DNA of 34,020 nt, taken from assembly GCF_001434395.1 (NCBI RefSeq), contig NZ_AZFS01000041.1:1-34020 (forward strand), written 5' to 3'. Shown one piece after another: positions 25,208 to 33,769 of this stretch. The DNA is from Levilactobacillus hammesii DSM 16381. GTDB taxonomy: Bacteria; Bacillota; Bacilli; Lactobacillales; Lactobacillaceae. Numbering within the stretch: the stretch's first letter is position 1; each line of letters starts with the position of its first letter. Made by a program: the position numbers and the translations under genes. The notes beneath the pieces were generated by a model. That model saw only the letters and a list, made by a program, of their open reading frames with translations. It did not search any database and had not been told where the DNA came from.

Positions 25208-25215
25208 AGAAAATT

Positions 25216-26400
25216 ATGATTATCAACAAACATATCATGCGTACTACTAATGAGAAGCAAGTTCTTCAGCAGATTGTTAACGCAGGGCCGATTTCGCGTA
25301 GTCAAATTTCCCGTAATCTTAGTTTAAACAAAGTGACGGTTTCAGATATTTATAGCCAGTTGCTGCATGAGGGCTTGATCCGTGAGGTTGGTCACGGTGT
25401 CAGCACGCGTAACGGTGGTCGGAAACCAGTTATGGCATTGCTAAACGTGGGGTATGGCTATGTCGTCAGCATTAACATTTTACGGCAACGGTTCTCAATG
25501 ATTACCAGCCGGTTGGATGGTCGATCCGAGAACTATGCCAGTGTCTCCACACGTGATGTGGATCTAACGACGGTGTTAGACATGATTGATGAAAAGATTG
25601 CGGCCACCGTTGCCGAAAGCGATAACCGGTTACTGGGAATTGCCTTTGGCTTGGACGGGACCATTTACGAGAATCAGATTCTGGGAGCCTCTCTGAAGGG
25701 CTTTAAGAACTTTGATTTGGCTAAGTACTTTAGCGACAAATTCCAGGTTCCCGTTATTTTGGAGAACCTCGCCAATGAGTCCGCTATTTATGAGCGGGAC
25801 TTTGCGGGTGAGGGCATTTACAAGAACTTGATTTCCGTGACCATTCGGGATCAGGTCTCCGCAGGGATCATTACGGAAGGCCACCTGTATCGAGGTCACA
25901 ACGGTGAGGCCGGTAACATTGGGACTTGTCCGTTGGCCGATCGGTATCAGGAAAAGAATATCCAGACGGTTAACCAGTATGTGGCCGAGGGTACGGTGCT
26001 ACAACGGATCATGGCGTACCAGAAGCTGGATCACGTGGACGTGAACCGGATTCGGCGGGATTATCTGGGGCACCGGCCAGAGCTGTTGGCGATTCTCGAT
26101 GAGTTCTCCTATTATCTGGCGAAGGTTCTCGGCAACCTGTCGAATACCTTTGCGCCAGATGCCATCATCGTCAACGCGCCAATCCTGGAGCTTTTGCCCG
26201 AAATGATGGATTGCGTCAGAAAGTACGTGGATGACATGGCCATTATCCGCAAGGCACCACTTCTGTTGACCAAGAACGCCAAGGAAGCTTCCTTAAAGGG
26301 TGGGGCCTCGGCCATCATCCATAAGGCGCTGGGCTTGGACGACTTACAACTGACCTTTAGCAATCAGCGGTCGGCAGTCTTAGAGGGCGTTGAATCATAA
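25216..26400 (+). CDS. ROK family transcriptional regulator
   Basis: The product is a 394-residue NagC/XylR-type regulator. A winged helix-turn-helix (about residues 12-65, SRSQISRNLSLNKVTVSDIY) precedes an ROK sugar-kinase fold with GIAFGLDGTIYENQ and HNGEAGNIGTCPL. The CxCGxxGC zinc motif of most ROK proteins is absent and the ATP-site DxGxT is not kept, so it is a regulator and not a kinase. The start is unsettled: ATG 25216 fits the family's usual N-terminus but has only a distant GGGAG; TTG 25135 has AGGTGAG 8 bases before it and would add 27 unusual residues. No sugar operon lies beside it. Confidence 0.85.
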   Translation: MIINKHIMRTTNEKQVLQQIVNAGPISRSQISRNLSLNKVTVSDIYSQLLHEGLIREVGHGVSTRNGGRKPVMALLNVGYGYVVSINILRQRFSMITSRLDGRSENYASVSTRDVDLTTVLDMIDEKIAATVAESDNRLLGIAFGLDGTIYENQILGASLKGFKNFDLAKYFSDKFQVPVILENLANESAIYERDFAGEGIYKNLISVTIRDQVSAGIITEGHLYRGHNGEAGNIGTCPLADRYQEKNIQTVNQYVAEGTVLQRIMAYQKLDHVDVNRIRRDYLGHRPELLAILDEFSYYLAKVLGNLSNTFAPDAIIVNAPILELLPEMMDCVRKYVDDMAIIRKAPLLLTKNAKEASLKGGASAIIHKALGLDDLQLTFSNQRSAVLEGVES

Positions 26401-26419
26401 AACTAGAATTGAACGGGGT

Positions 26420-26457
26420 CGTGCTGACCGGTGAATAACCGATGAGCACGGCTTTTT
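26420..26457 (+). terminator. Intrinsic terminator of the ROK gene
   Basis: CGTGCT pairs with AGCACG and, after a small internal loop, CGGT with ACCG; GCTTTTTTG follows. Confidence 0.8.
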
Positions 26458-26599
26458 TGTGCCATGAGCGGCGGGCTGCTTGCCGATAGGGGGAGTAGCC
26501 ATTAGTGCCAGAAAGCCGCCAAACGTCAGGTTGTCCCAGCTACCGCGCAAACTGGTCGAGAACGGCGACGAAACCGTTAGGGAATCCCCCGCAATGCGG

Positions 26600-26605
26600 T
26601 ATAAT
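26600..26605 (+). promoter_or_regulatory. -10 box of the AI-2E-type transporter gene
   Basis: TATAAT 30 bp before the start codon; TTAGGG at 26577-26582 is a weak -35 at 17 bp. Confidence 0.45.
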
Positions 26606-26634
26606 AAAATTAAGATGGAATGGGGGATTTATAA

Positions 26635-27735
26635 TTGAGTTTATGGGAACGGTTTATCGCTAACGTTCGACTACGCCGTTTCGTGGTGTTAGTTGTCTTA
26701 ATCTTCATCCTGTGGCTAATTCGGGCCGAGATGAACATGATTTTACTCACGTTTATTTTTACTTTCTTGATTCTGCAACTGGTCAAGGCGGTCCGCAAGG
26801 TGGTCAAGCTACCACCGGCACTGATCGTCTCGGCGGCCTACATCATTCTGATTGGGGCGCTGTATTGGGTGATTACGACCTACCTGCCGACGTTGATTAC
26901 ATCGACGGTTAAGGGTGGGGAGACGCTCTTTAAGTTCTACCAGAGTCCACAGACGGATAATAACGAGGTCATTCGGTGGATCTCGAACTATATCAAGAGT
27001 TCTGACATTGTTAATCAGTTACAAAATGGGGCGAAGGTCGTATTGACCTACGTTTCCACGATTGGGACCTTCGGGGTGACGCTGTTCATGTCGCTGATCC
27101 TGAGTTACTTCTTTACGATTGAAAATAAGCAGATGGCGGCGTTCTCCAAGCATTTCTTGACGAGCACGTACGGCTGGATTTTCCAGGATATTAACTTCTT
27201 TGCCACCAAATTTGTGAATACATTTGGAGTGGTTCTGGAAGCCCAGTTCTTCATTGCCTTGTGTAATACGGTGATTACGACGGTGGTGCTGGCCATCATG
27301 CAGATGCCACAGCTCCCAACGCTGGCCATCATGATCTTTATTCTGAGCCTGATTCCAGTGGCCGGGGTCATCGTGTCGGTGATTCCGCTAGCGATCCTGG
27401 GATATTCGGTGGGTGGCGTGCGCTACATCGTGTATATTCTGGTCATGATCGTCGTGGTGCATGCACTCGAGGCTTATGTGCTGAATCCGAAGTTCATGTC
27501 GAGCCGAACGGAATTGCCAATCTTCTATACGTTCGTGGTTTTACTCGCCGGCGAGCAGTTGTTTGGCGTCTGGGGCTTGATTGTCGGGGTGCCCATTTTC
27601 ACCTTCTTCCTGGATATTCTGGGCGTGCGGCCGGTTCACGGGCTCCATCCGCGGCCACAGGTCGATGTGCAGAAGATTCGCGAGTACCGGCACCATCACG
27701 GGAAAAATGAGGATTCTGACAAGGATCACCAATAG
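26635..27735 (+). CDS. AI-2E family transporter (PerM/YdiK-like)
   Basis: The product is a 366-residue membrane protein of the AI-2E family, with about eight membrane segments: a pair near 15-45, one near 65-85, and the rest after residue 140, separated by the usual helical loop. The conserved ending region HALEAYVLNPKFMSSRTELP and FGVWGLIVGVPIFTFFLDIL are diagnostic. Members have been linked to autoinducer-2 export or to sodium/proton antiport, so the substrate is open. TTG 26635 has GGGGG at 26622-26626; ATG 26644 is an alternative. Confidence 0.88.
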   Translation: MSLWERFIANVRLRRFVVLVVLIFILWLIRAEMNMILLTFIFTFLILQLVKAVRKVVKLPPALIVSAAYIILIGALYWVITTYLPTLITSTVKGGETLFKFYQSPQTDNNEVIRWISNYIKSSDIVNQLQNGAKVVLTYVSTIGTFGVTLFMSLILSYFFTIENKQMAAFSKHFLTSTYGWIFQDINFFATKFVNTFGVVLEAQFFIALCNTVITTVVLAIMQMPQLPTLAIMIFILSLIPVAGVIVSVIPLAILGYSVGGVRYIVYILVMIVVVHALEAYVLNPKFMSSRTELPIFYTFVVLLAGEQLFGVWGLIVGVPIFTFFLDILGVRPVHGLHPRPQVDVQKIREYRHHHGKNEDSDKDHQ

Positions 27736-27742
27736 ATTAGGG

Positions 27743-27780
27743 AAACGGTCCACCGTGGGTTGCTGCGGGGGCCGTTTTTG
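27743..27780 (+). terminator. Intrinsic terminator of the transporter gene
   Basis: AAACGGTCC pairs with GGGCCGTTT (one G-U pair), followed by TTTTTG. Confidence 0.7.
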
Positions 27781-27831
27781 GCGAGAAATGTGATAAGTAA
27801 GCGGTGTCATGAAAAGAACCACACAATAAAG

Positions 27832-27860
27832 CTGAAATTACCCGCTAGATGGTGTAAAAT
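27832..27860 (+). promoter_or_regulatory. Probable promoter of gpmA
   Basis: CTGAAA (27832-27837) and TAAAAT (27855-27860) are 17 bp apart, 36 bp before the start codon. Confidence 0.5.
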
Positions 27861-27896
27861 AACAGGGTATTCTACCAAAGAAAGAGGTTATAAGTG

Positions 27897-28589
27897 ATGG
27901 CAAAATTAGTATTGATTCGCCACGGCCAAAGTGAATGGAACTTAGCTAACAAGTTCACTGGTTGGGTTGACGTTGATTTAAGCGAAAAGGGTGTCGAAGA
28001 AGCTAAGGCCGCTGGTCAAAAGATCAAGGAATCTGGCATGAAGTTCGATTACGCCTACACGTCAGTTCTGAAGCGGGCAATCAAGACGTTACACTACGTT
28101 TTGGAAGAATCCGACCAACTTTGGATTCCAGAAACCAAGACTTGGCGTTTAAACGAACGTCACTACGGTGCTTTACAAGGTTTGAACAAGAAGGAAACCG
28201 CTGAAAAGTACGGCGATGACCAAGTCCACATCTGGCGTCGTTCTTACGATGTTTTGCCTCCACTTTTGGACGCAGACGCTGAAGGCTCAGCTGTTAAGGA
28301 CCCACGTTACGCTAACTTGGACCCTAACATCGTCCCTGGTGGTGAAAACTTGAAGGTTACCTTGGAACGGGTTATGCCTTTCTGGGAAGACCAAATCGCA
28401 CCTAAGTTGCTTGACGGCAAGAACGTCATCATTGCTGCCCACGGTAACTCATTACGTGCCTTAAGCAAGTACATCGAACGGATCTCCGACGATGACATCA
28501 TGAACCTCGAAATGGCAACCGGTGAACCAGTTGTCTACGACTTTGATGACAAGTTGAACATGACTAACAAGACGAAGTTAGGTAAGTAA
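27897..28589 (+). CDS. gpmA: 2,3-bisphosphoglycerate-dependent phosphoglycerate mutase
   Basis: The product is a 230-residue glycolytic enzyme that interconverts 3- and 2-phosphoglycerate. The phosphohistidine motif [10 protein letters not shown] is at the N-terminus, [15 protein letters not shown] follows near residue 85, and the second catalytic histidine is in [10 protein letters not shown]. The protein is full length. Codons are of the strongly expressed type (AAG, GGT, GAA, CGT). AAAGAGG precedes ATG 27897. The last 200 bases are repeated as a well-preserved copy at 33436 and as a decayed copy near 29821, so this is the intact member of a broken family of copies. The gene ends with a terminator at 28607. 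Confidence 0.96.
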   Translation: MAKLVLIRHGQSEWNLANKFTGWVDVDLSEKGVEEAKAAGQKIKESGMKFDYAYTSVLKRAIKTLHYVLEESDQLWIPETKTWRLNERHYGALQGLNKKETAEKYGDDQVHIWRRSYDVLPPLLDADAEGSAVKDPRYANLDPNIVPGGENLKVTLERVMPFWEDQIAPKLLDGKNVIIAAHGNSLRALSKYIERISDDDIMNLEMATGEPVVYDFDDKLNMTNKTKLGK

Positions 28590-28963
28590 TTACCTGATTA
28601 CGTCAGAGCCGCCTCGTTTTGGGGGCGGCTTTTTCGTGGAAAAAATGTCACTAGCGGTCACTAGAGTGGCCGTTACTGACCGAAAATTTAGATAAGAGAA
28701 AAGAGATTGAATTTGGCAGACAAAGAAGTAACGCAACTTGAAAAGATGAAGATTATTGGCTTGTTTCGCAAAGAAGGTTTCACTGGCGAGTATGACAGCT
28801 TCCAACGTGTCAGTGGCACCGATCGGGAATTCTTTGTGGTGATGAGCAATGAACAAGGCATCAAAGCGCTGTTCCGGGCTAGCTTGATGTTGAACGCCGT
28901 GGAATTCCAGTATGTGTTGGATGACAAGCATACGTTTGTAACGGAAGATGCGGACGCCAGCTA
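28383..28963 (+). repeat. Direct repeat, intact copy: gpmA 3' end plus the small gene
   Basis: This stretch is repeated in the same orientation at 33440-34020, from the codons for [10 protein letters not shown] of gpmA through the terminator and the whole of the following 83-codon gene. The two copies are about nine-tenths identical by eye, and the repeat reaches the window end, so its right limit is unknown. A much more diverged third copy lies at about 29805-30215. Confidence 0.9.
28607..28634 (+). terminator. Intrinsic terminator of gpmA
   Basis: AGCCGCC pairs with GGCGGCT, with a five-T tract. The same terminator is kept in the repeat at 33664. Confidence 0.85.
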
Positions 28964-28964
28964 A
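28713..28964 (+). CDS. Small conserved hypothetical protein downstream of gpmA
   Basis: The product is an 83-residue protein that I do not recognise. It is charged and soluble, with MKIIGLFRKEGF, SGTDREFFVVMSNEQG and FRASLMLNAVEFQYVLDDKH as its clearest segments, and could form a small alpha/beta domain. TTG 28713 is preferred to TTG 28707 because AAAGAG at 28700-28705 is better spaced. A nearly identical copy starts at 33770 with two amino-acid changes (L to I, K to M) and a dozen or more silent ones, which indicates that the protein is under selection. Confidence 0.7.
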   Translation: MADKEVTQLEKMKIIGLFRKEGFTGEYDSFQRVSGTDREFFVVMSNEQGIKALFRASLMLNAVEFQYVLDDKHTFVTEDADAS

Positions 28965-29042
28965 TCGGAAATTCTGGGATAGCTAATGACTAATTCGTCT
29001 AACTTCTAATCGATTACTGTAAAGAGTGAAATTAATAGAACT

Positions 29043-29083
29043 GAAAATACTGCTAGCTTGGAAAAGAAGCTAGCAGTATTTTC
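29043..29083. terminator. Bidirectional terminator after the small gene
   Basis: A perfect 17-bp stem (29043-29059 with 29067-29083) around GGAAAAG, with AAAA and TTTT at its ends. Between it and 29353 no gene is seen; a TATACT at 29308-29313 could be a -10 for the next ORF. Confidence 0.85.
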
Positions 29084-29353
29084 GTATTTAATATTGAATG
29101 TTCTGATATAAGCGAATCACTCGGAATACGATAGGTCGGTCGACACAATTGGGACATTATTTGTGTTCACTATCTGTTAACATTACTTCAAGACTTCAAG
29201 AGTATTGATTGTTACTGTCGTGAGTAGTCTTTTGTAATAAGGTTATGATTCTCCTGGTGATTCGGTTGGTTGAAGAAGTTAAGCTTTTCTAGGTGTGATT
29301 TAATGATTATACTTAAAATTAGTTGTAGATAATTGTGACCTAGGAGGACTTCA

Positions 29354-29524
29354 ATGCGTCTATTTTCAAAGACTGAATGTTATCAGCATTTTACTGGAAC
29401 CATTACTCACTATGGAAAGGATACATATGGGCAAGCAGTAACAGCAGTTCAAAATGTGGAAGATGAATCAGGCCACTTAATTACAGATCATATAGGGGTT
29501 CAAAAATGGATTAAGCCGCGTTAA
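29354..29524 (+). CDS. Small hypothetical protein in the accessory block
   Basis: ATG 29354 is preceded by the very strong TAGGAGGA (29341-29348) and opens a 56-residue frame, MRLFSKTECYQHFTGTITHY to the ending GVQKWIKPR. The middle (FTGTITHYGKDTYGQA then VQNVEDESGHLITDH) resembles the opening of small proteins found in lactobacillar prophage and accessory regions, so it could be a shortened member; I cannot name it. It lies in AT-rich DNA between the intact and the decayed gpmA copies. Confidence 0.55.
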   Translation: MRLFSKTECYQHFTGTITHYGKDTYGQAVTAVQNVEDESGHLITDHIGVQKWIKPR

Positions 29525-29544
29525 GTCCTAAGTTTTGCAAGCGG

Positions 29545-29775
29545 ATGCAGAAGCACAGGAACCAATATTTCGCAGGTGTTATCGTCGATCATCAATTAAA
29601 ATTCATTGAACAAGGAAGCGATGGTAAAATAACGGAGACAGTTGAAAACACGCGCTACTTCGAAAAAATCAGCGAACTTATTGCGAATACGACCCCTTAT
29701 CTTAATGGACGTACACCGGTTATTTTTAAAGTCATTATCTATGGAGACATTCTTTTCATGGGGATCGCCCGTTAA
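29545..29775 (+). CDS. Small hypothetical protein in the accessory block
   Basis: A 76-residue frame, starting MQKHRNQYFAGVIVDHQLKF and ending ILFMGIAR, with no recognised domain. It follows the previous small ORF by 20 bases. Only a weak AAGCGG precedes the ATG, so the start is uncertain, and it could be a remnant. AT-rich codon use matches the restriction gene and not gpmA. Confidence 0.45.
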   Translation: MQKHRNQYFAGVIVDHQLKFIEQGSDGKITETVENTRYFEKISELIANTTPYLNGRTPVIFKVIIYGDILFMGIAR

Positions 29776-29820
29776 CACTTTAAATGCAGTATGGTTTTGA
29801 GGAGTGAGTATTGTAACTAA

Positions 29821-29922
29821 GGTGGTGACATTATAGATCTTAAATTGGAATGCAGCTCCATTGTGTACAATTTTGGTGGCAAGTTAAGCGTGACCGATAA
29901 GGAAAAAAAGTTAGGTAGTTAA
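29821..29922 (+). pseudogene. Decayed, diverged gpmA 3' end (second copy)
   Basis: Read in one frame this stretch gives GGDIIDLKLECSSIVYNFGG, then KLSV and a stop after KKLGS. It aligns with the GpmA C-terminus ([20 protein letters not shown], then KLNM, ending TKLGK) with a two-residue gap. DNA similarity can be followed back to about 29805. The start, the catalytic part and the terminator hairpin (GAGTCAGAGCC kept, stem broken) are lost, so it is a relic. Confidence 0.75.
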
Positions 29923-29999
29923 TCATCTAATTGAGTCAGAGCCAGTCTGCTTGTTAGGATACTTTTTTGTGAGAAGCAATTAATGAAATAGCGTAATCT

Positions 30000-30215
30000 G
30001 AAAAAAGTGAAGGCTATTAGCCTGGTTTCGTAAGGAAGGTTTCATTAGCGATTATGATAGTTGCTGACTGATCAGTTTACCGATTTGACCGAAATTTTCT
30101 TGTAGTTATGGCAACGAGCGAGATGTTAAGGTGCCTCCGAGGAATGGTTTGATGATTTAAATGTTGTCAATTCCAAATATGCGTTTGGTGAATCGTACCT
30201 TTGTGAAATAATCAG
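30000..30215 (+). pseudogene. Decayed copy of the small gene downstream of gpmA
   Basis: GAAAAAAGTGAAGGCTATTA onward aligns with 28740-28950: TGGTTTCGTAAGGAAGG, TTTCATTAGCGATTATGATAG, CAGTTTACCGATTTG, TCTTGTAGTTATGGCAACG, AATTCCAAATATGCGTTTGG and CGTACCTTTGTG all have counterparts in the intact gene in the same order. Frameshifts and stops break the frame. Confidence 0.7.
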
Positions 30216-30318
30216 TATACAATGGATAATTTTAGAGTAAAATATGATATGTTTATTGATGGTGACAAATGAGAAATAATAGCTAGTTGATAAATAATTG
30301 TTGATAGTGAGGATAATT
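30216..30318. other. AT-rich leader before the restriction-modification gene
   Basis: No gene is seen. AT-rich sequence begins here and continues to about 33435. Several A/T-rich hexamers could serve as -10 boxes (for example TATGAT near 30243), but no promoter stands out. Confidence 0.35.
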
Positions 30319-33159
30319 ATGTCATTAAACGACGCAAAAATAAAAACAAGAAAACAGATGGCTTCAGAATTTTCTCAGTTGTGGATTGAACCACAAAAAG
30401 GGAGGGAAGATGCCGATCGTCAAACATTTTGGAATAGCATGTTAGAAAAGGTTTTTGGAATTGTTGACTATGAGCGTTACATTGAGTATGAGAAAAATGT
30501 CCGAGTGAAAGAGGATAATGGCGACATACATACGAAGCAAATTGATGCTTATATTCCGGCAACTAGGGTCGTCATTGAAATGAAAGGACGGGAGAAAGAC
30601 CTAGCTGAAAAAATTCGGCAATCAGACGGAAAGCTTTTAACGCCATTCGAACAGGCTTGGCGTTATTCCAACAATTTACCTGTAGAGGAAACACCAAAAT
30701 GGATTCTAGTTTCAAATTTTAATGAAATTGAAATTCATGATATGAGTCATCCTCATGACGAACCTAAAATTGTGAAATTAGTAAATTTTAAAAATCAGTA
30801 TAGGGAGTTAGCGTTTTTAATTGATAAACATCAGCAAAGAGTTATTGAAGAAAAGCAGATATCAATTGATGCTGGAAACCTAGTTGTTGATATTTATAAC
30901 GAGCTGATTAATGCTTACACTCAAAAATTAGATTTAAAGGATAAGCACGTACAGAGAAGCTTAAATATGTTAGTTGTAAGACTTGTTTTTTTAATGTATG
31001 TAGATGATACTGCATTGTTTGGTAAGGAAAATATGTTTCAAGCGTTTGTTGAACGTAGGGAACCGCATGAATTGCAGGGAGCGATTAAGAAGCTGTTTAA
31101 AGTTCTGGACGAAGATCCCAATAAACAAGAAAGAGATCCATATTTAGATGATGAATATAATAGGTTTCCTTATGTGAATGGTGGAATGTTTTCTGACGAG
31201 GATATTTTAATCCCACAATTTACACCTCATTTAAAAAAACTAATTGTTGAAGATGCTGGGAGAGGATTTAATTGGTCGGCAATTAGCCCAACAATTTTTG
31301 GTGCGGTGTTTGAAAGTACTTTAAACCCGGATACGCGTCGTTCAGGAGGGATGCATTATACTTCTATTGATAATATTCATAACATCATCGATCCGTTATT
31401 TCTAAATGATCTTCAGAATGAATTAGACAAGATAAAAAATTGGGGGCGTACGAATGAACGGGTAGAAATGGCCCGTCAATTTAGAGATAAACTGGGCAAA
31501 TTAAAATTCTTAGATCCAGCTTGTGGTTCTGGTAATTTCTTAACGGAAACTTATTTGTCTCTCCGCTCAATGGAAGACGAAGTTATTTTAATTGAGCAAG
31601 GAGACTTAACTGGATTAGGATTAAATGGTTTTAAAGTGAAAATTAATAATTTTTATGGAATTGAAATTAATGACTTTGCGGTTTCAGTCGCTAAGACTGC
31701 GATGTGGATTGCAGAAGCTCAAACGATGCAGAGCAGTCAAAATAAGGGTATTTATGTTAATAGGGACTTTTTTCCACTAGTTACAAATGTGGGTATTCAT
31801 GAAGGGAACGCACTAAGAATGAATTGGAGTGATATAGTTCAACCTTATGAATTGAATTATATCATGGGTAATCCTCCTTTTATCGGATTAAGCAGCTTAC
31901 CTAAAGAGGACAAAGCGTTAAAGGCATCTCAAACTGATGACATGAATATAGTCTTCCAGGGTTTACCCAAGCATGGGAAGCTTGACTATGTGTGTGCTTG
32001 GTATGAAAAAGCAGCACTATACATGCGAGACACTACACTTAAAGCAGCGTTTGTCTCAACTAATTCAATCACGCAAGGAGAACAAGTCAGCATTCTTTGG
32101 AAACATCTCCTCAAAGATTATAAGGTTAAGATCATTTTTGCTTATCGCTCGTTTATTTGGAATAATGAAGTCAAAGATATGGCGCATGTGCATTGTGTTA
32201 TTGTTGGATTTACACGGGTTCAGACAGATGAATCAGTTTGGTTATACGATTCGGAAAAAGAAAAACCGAAACGGGTTAACCGATTAAATGGATATTTGAT
32301 TGATTTTAAGGACGTATACATACAGTCACGAAAACGTATCCTTGGGAATACGGACTTACCTGAAATGCATCAGGGTAGTAAGCCGATTGATGGTGGTGGT
32401 TTAGTTCTAAGTGAGAGTGAACGAGACGATTTCATCAAAAAATATCCAGATCTAAGCGACCTTGTGCAACCATATTTGGGTTCCAGTGAGTTTATTAAAG
32501 GGAAAACAAGATACTGTTTGTGGTTAAAGGATGTGAATCCTAGTCGGTATATTAATAATCCTGAAATTAAAAGGCGGCTTGAAATTGTTGTTGATAAAAG
32601 ATTAGCCAGCACAACTGATTCAGTGAAAGAAAAAGATAGTAAAACGCCATATTTATTTACACAAATTAGGCAGCCAGTGTGTGATTATTTGGCGGTCCCA
32701 GAGGTATCATCGGAAAATAGGGAATATATACCAATCGGTTTTTTACCAAAGTCTACAATTTCAAGTAACAAGCTATATTTAATACCTACAACTGAGCGCT
32801 GGATATTTTCGATATTAATATCTTCTGTGCACATGGCGTGGATGAGAACAGTTGCTGGGCGCATGAAAAGTGATTATAGTTATTCGCCTGCGGTATACAC
32901 AAATTTTCCGTGGTTAGAATTAGATTCTCAAACCAAAGAAAAATTAAGTGTTTTGGGTCAAAATATATTGGATGCACGGGATGAATTTCCTGATACAAAA
33001 TTAGCAACGTTATATTCAACTAATTTTATGCCACTTAAGCTCAGAAAAGCACACACAAAAAATGATAGATTCGTTATGAAGTTGTATGGATTGAGTAATG
33101 GGACTTCTGAGTCAGAAATAGTTAAACGGCTTTTTGAGATGTATGCAAATGAAATATAG
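30319..33159 (+). CDS. MmeI-like single-chain restriction-modification enzyme (type IIL/IIG)
   Basis: The product is a 946-residue protein that should both methylate DNA (N6-adenine) and cut it. The N-terminal domain carries a PD-(D/E)xK nuclease pattern, KQIDAYIPATRVVIEMKGR, at about 75-95. A helical linker follows (about 160-330), with FGAVFESTL and MHYTS. The methyltransferase has motif I LDPACGSGNF (about residue 395), FYGIEINDFA, and the catalytic NPPF in YIMGNPPF (about 515). The rest includes the target-recognition region and a C-terminal domain. Order and length fit MmeI (about 919 residues). ATG 30319 has GTGAGGA at 30308-30314. Methylation of one strand would protect the host, so no separate methylase is needed. 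It is AT-rich (18 G+C of 60 at 31741), unlike the chromosome, and lies between two copies of the gpmA 3' end. Confidence 0.88.
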   Translation: MSLNDAKIKTRKQMASEFSQLWIEPQKGREDADRQTFWNSMLEKVFGIVDYERYIEYEKNVRVKEDNGDIHTKQIDAYIPATRVVIEMKGREKDLAEKIRQSDGKLLTPFEQAWRYSNNLPVEETPKWILVSNFNEIEIHDMSHPHDEPKIVKLVNFKNQYRELAFLIDKHQQRVIEEKQISIDAGNLVVDIYNELINAYTQKLDLKDKHVQRSLNMLVVRLVFLMYVDDTALFGKENMFQAFVERREPHELQGAIKKLFKVLDEDPNKQERDPYLDDEYNRFPYVNGGMFSDEDILIPQFTPHLKKLIVEDAGRGFNWSAISPTIFGAVFESTLNPDTRRSGGMHYTSIDNIHNIIDPLFLNDLQNELDKIKNWGRTNERVEMARQFRDKLGKLKFLDPACGSGNFLTETYLSLRSMEDEVILIEQGDLTGLGLNGFKVKINNFYGIEINDFAVSVAKTAMWIAEAQTMQSSQNKGIYVNRDFFPLVTNVGIHEGNALRMNWSDIVQPYELNYIMGNPPFIGLSSLPKEDKALKASQTDDMNIVFQGLPKHGKLDYVCAWYEKAALYMRDTTLKAAFVSTNSITQGEQVSILWKHLLKDYKVKIIFAYRSFIWNNEVKDMAHVHCVIVGFTRVQTDESVWLYDSEKEKPKRVNRLNGYLIDFKDVYIQSRKRILGNTDLPEMHQGSKPIDGGGLVLSESERDDFIKKYPDLSDLVQPYLGSSEFIKGKTRYCLWLKDVNPSRYINNPEIKRRLEIVVDKRLASTTDSVKEKDSKTPYLFTQIRQPVCDYLAVPEVSSENREYIPIGFLPKSTISSNKLYLIPTTERWIFSILISSVHMAWMRTVAGRMKSDYSYSPAVYTNFPWLELDSQTKEKLSVLGQNILDARDEFPDTKLATLYSTNFMPLKLRKAHTKNDRFVMKLYGLSNGTSESEIVKRLFEMYANEI

Positions 33160-33424
33160 ACTTTAGAGGTGTTCTACTGTAAAAGCTATTTTTATATTAA
33201 GTTGGCTGTAATTCATATTTATGTGAGGTTGATTTATCCCAATAAAAGTTGATTCGATTGCGCATATTTGCTGTTAAATGTGACTAATTGTTTGAGGTAA
33301 GGATGATTTTGATAGCTAGGAGTGTAAGAAAGAGTATTTAGTCCTCTACCTTTGTCACTAGCTGGCAACTATCCAGCGAAAAGATAGTTACGAAAGTCAG
33401 TTCTATCAACCGGTCCAACGTACC
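33160..33424. other. AT-rich gene-free stretch after the restriction gene
   Basis: No gene and no clear terminator is seen. Just before the preserved repeat (about 33385-33436), the frame leading into it reads SYESQFYQPVQRTVLSTFLE, which may be a worn, more divergent piece of the GpmA segment that in the intact protein reads [16 protein letters not shown]; this is tentative. Confidence 0.35.
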
Positions 33425-33646
33425 GTGCTTAGTACATTCTTGGAAGACCAAATCGCACCTAAGTTACTTGACGGCAAGAACGTCATCATCGCCGCTCACG
33501 GTAACTCATTACGTGCTTTAAGCAAGTACATCGAACGGATCTCTGATGACGACATCATGAACCTTGAAATGGCAACCGGTGAACCAGTTGTCTACGACTT
33601 CGATGATAAGTTAAACATGACCAACAAGACCAAATTAGGTAAGTAA
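33425..33646 (+). pseudogene. gpmA 3' fragment (third copy, well preserved)
   Basis: From EDQIAPKLL to the stop, the 65 or so residues equal the C-terminus of GpmA at 27897 exactly, although the DNA differs at about 15 positions, all silent. The N-terminal two thirds, with the phosphohistidine, are missing, so it cannot be an active mutase. GTG 33425 opens the frame but has no good ribosome binding site. Confidence 0.9.
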
Positions 33647-33663
33647 TTACCTGCTTGTGTCAG

Positions 33664-33691
33664 AGCCGCCTCGTTTTGGGGGCGGCTTTTT
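33664..33691 (+). terminator. Terminator in the repeated gpmA 3' region
   Basis: The AGCCGCC/GGCGGCT stem and T-tract are identical to the terminator at 28607. Confidence 0.85.
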
Positions 33692-33769
33692 CGTGGGAAA
33701 AATGTCACTAGCGGTCACTAGAGGGGCCATTAGCGACTGAAAATTTAAATAAGAGAAAAGAGATTGAAT

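Noticed and set aside
29354-29775. The two small ORFs as one gene with a frameshift
   Set aside because: The first ends in a clean stop after a complete-looking small frame, and the second shows no continuation of its pattern. I found no single base change that would restore a known family, so they are listed separately.
33425-33646. A second functional phosphoglycerate mutase gene
   Set aside because: The N-terminal part with the phosphohistidine is missing; it is a 3' fragment within a long direct repeat.
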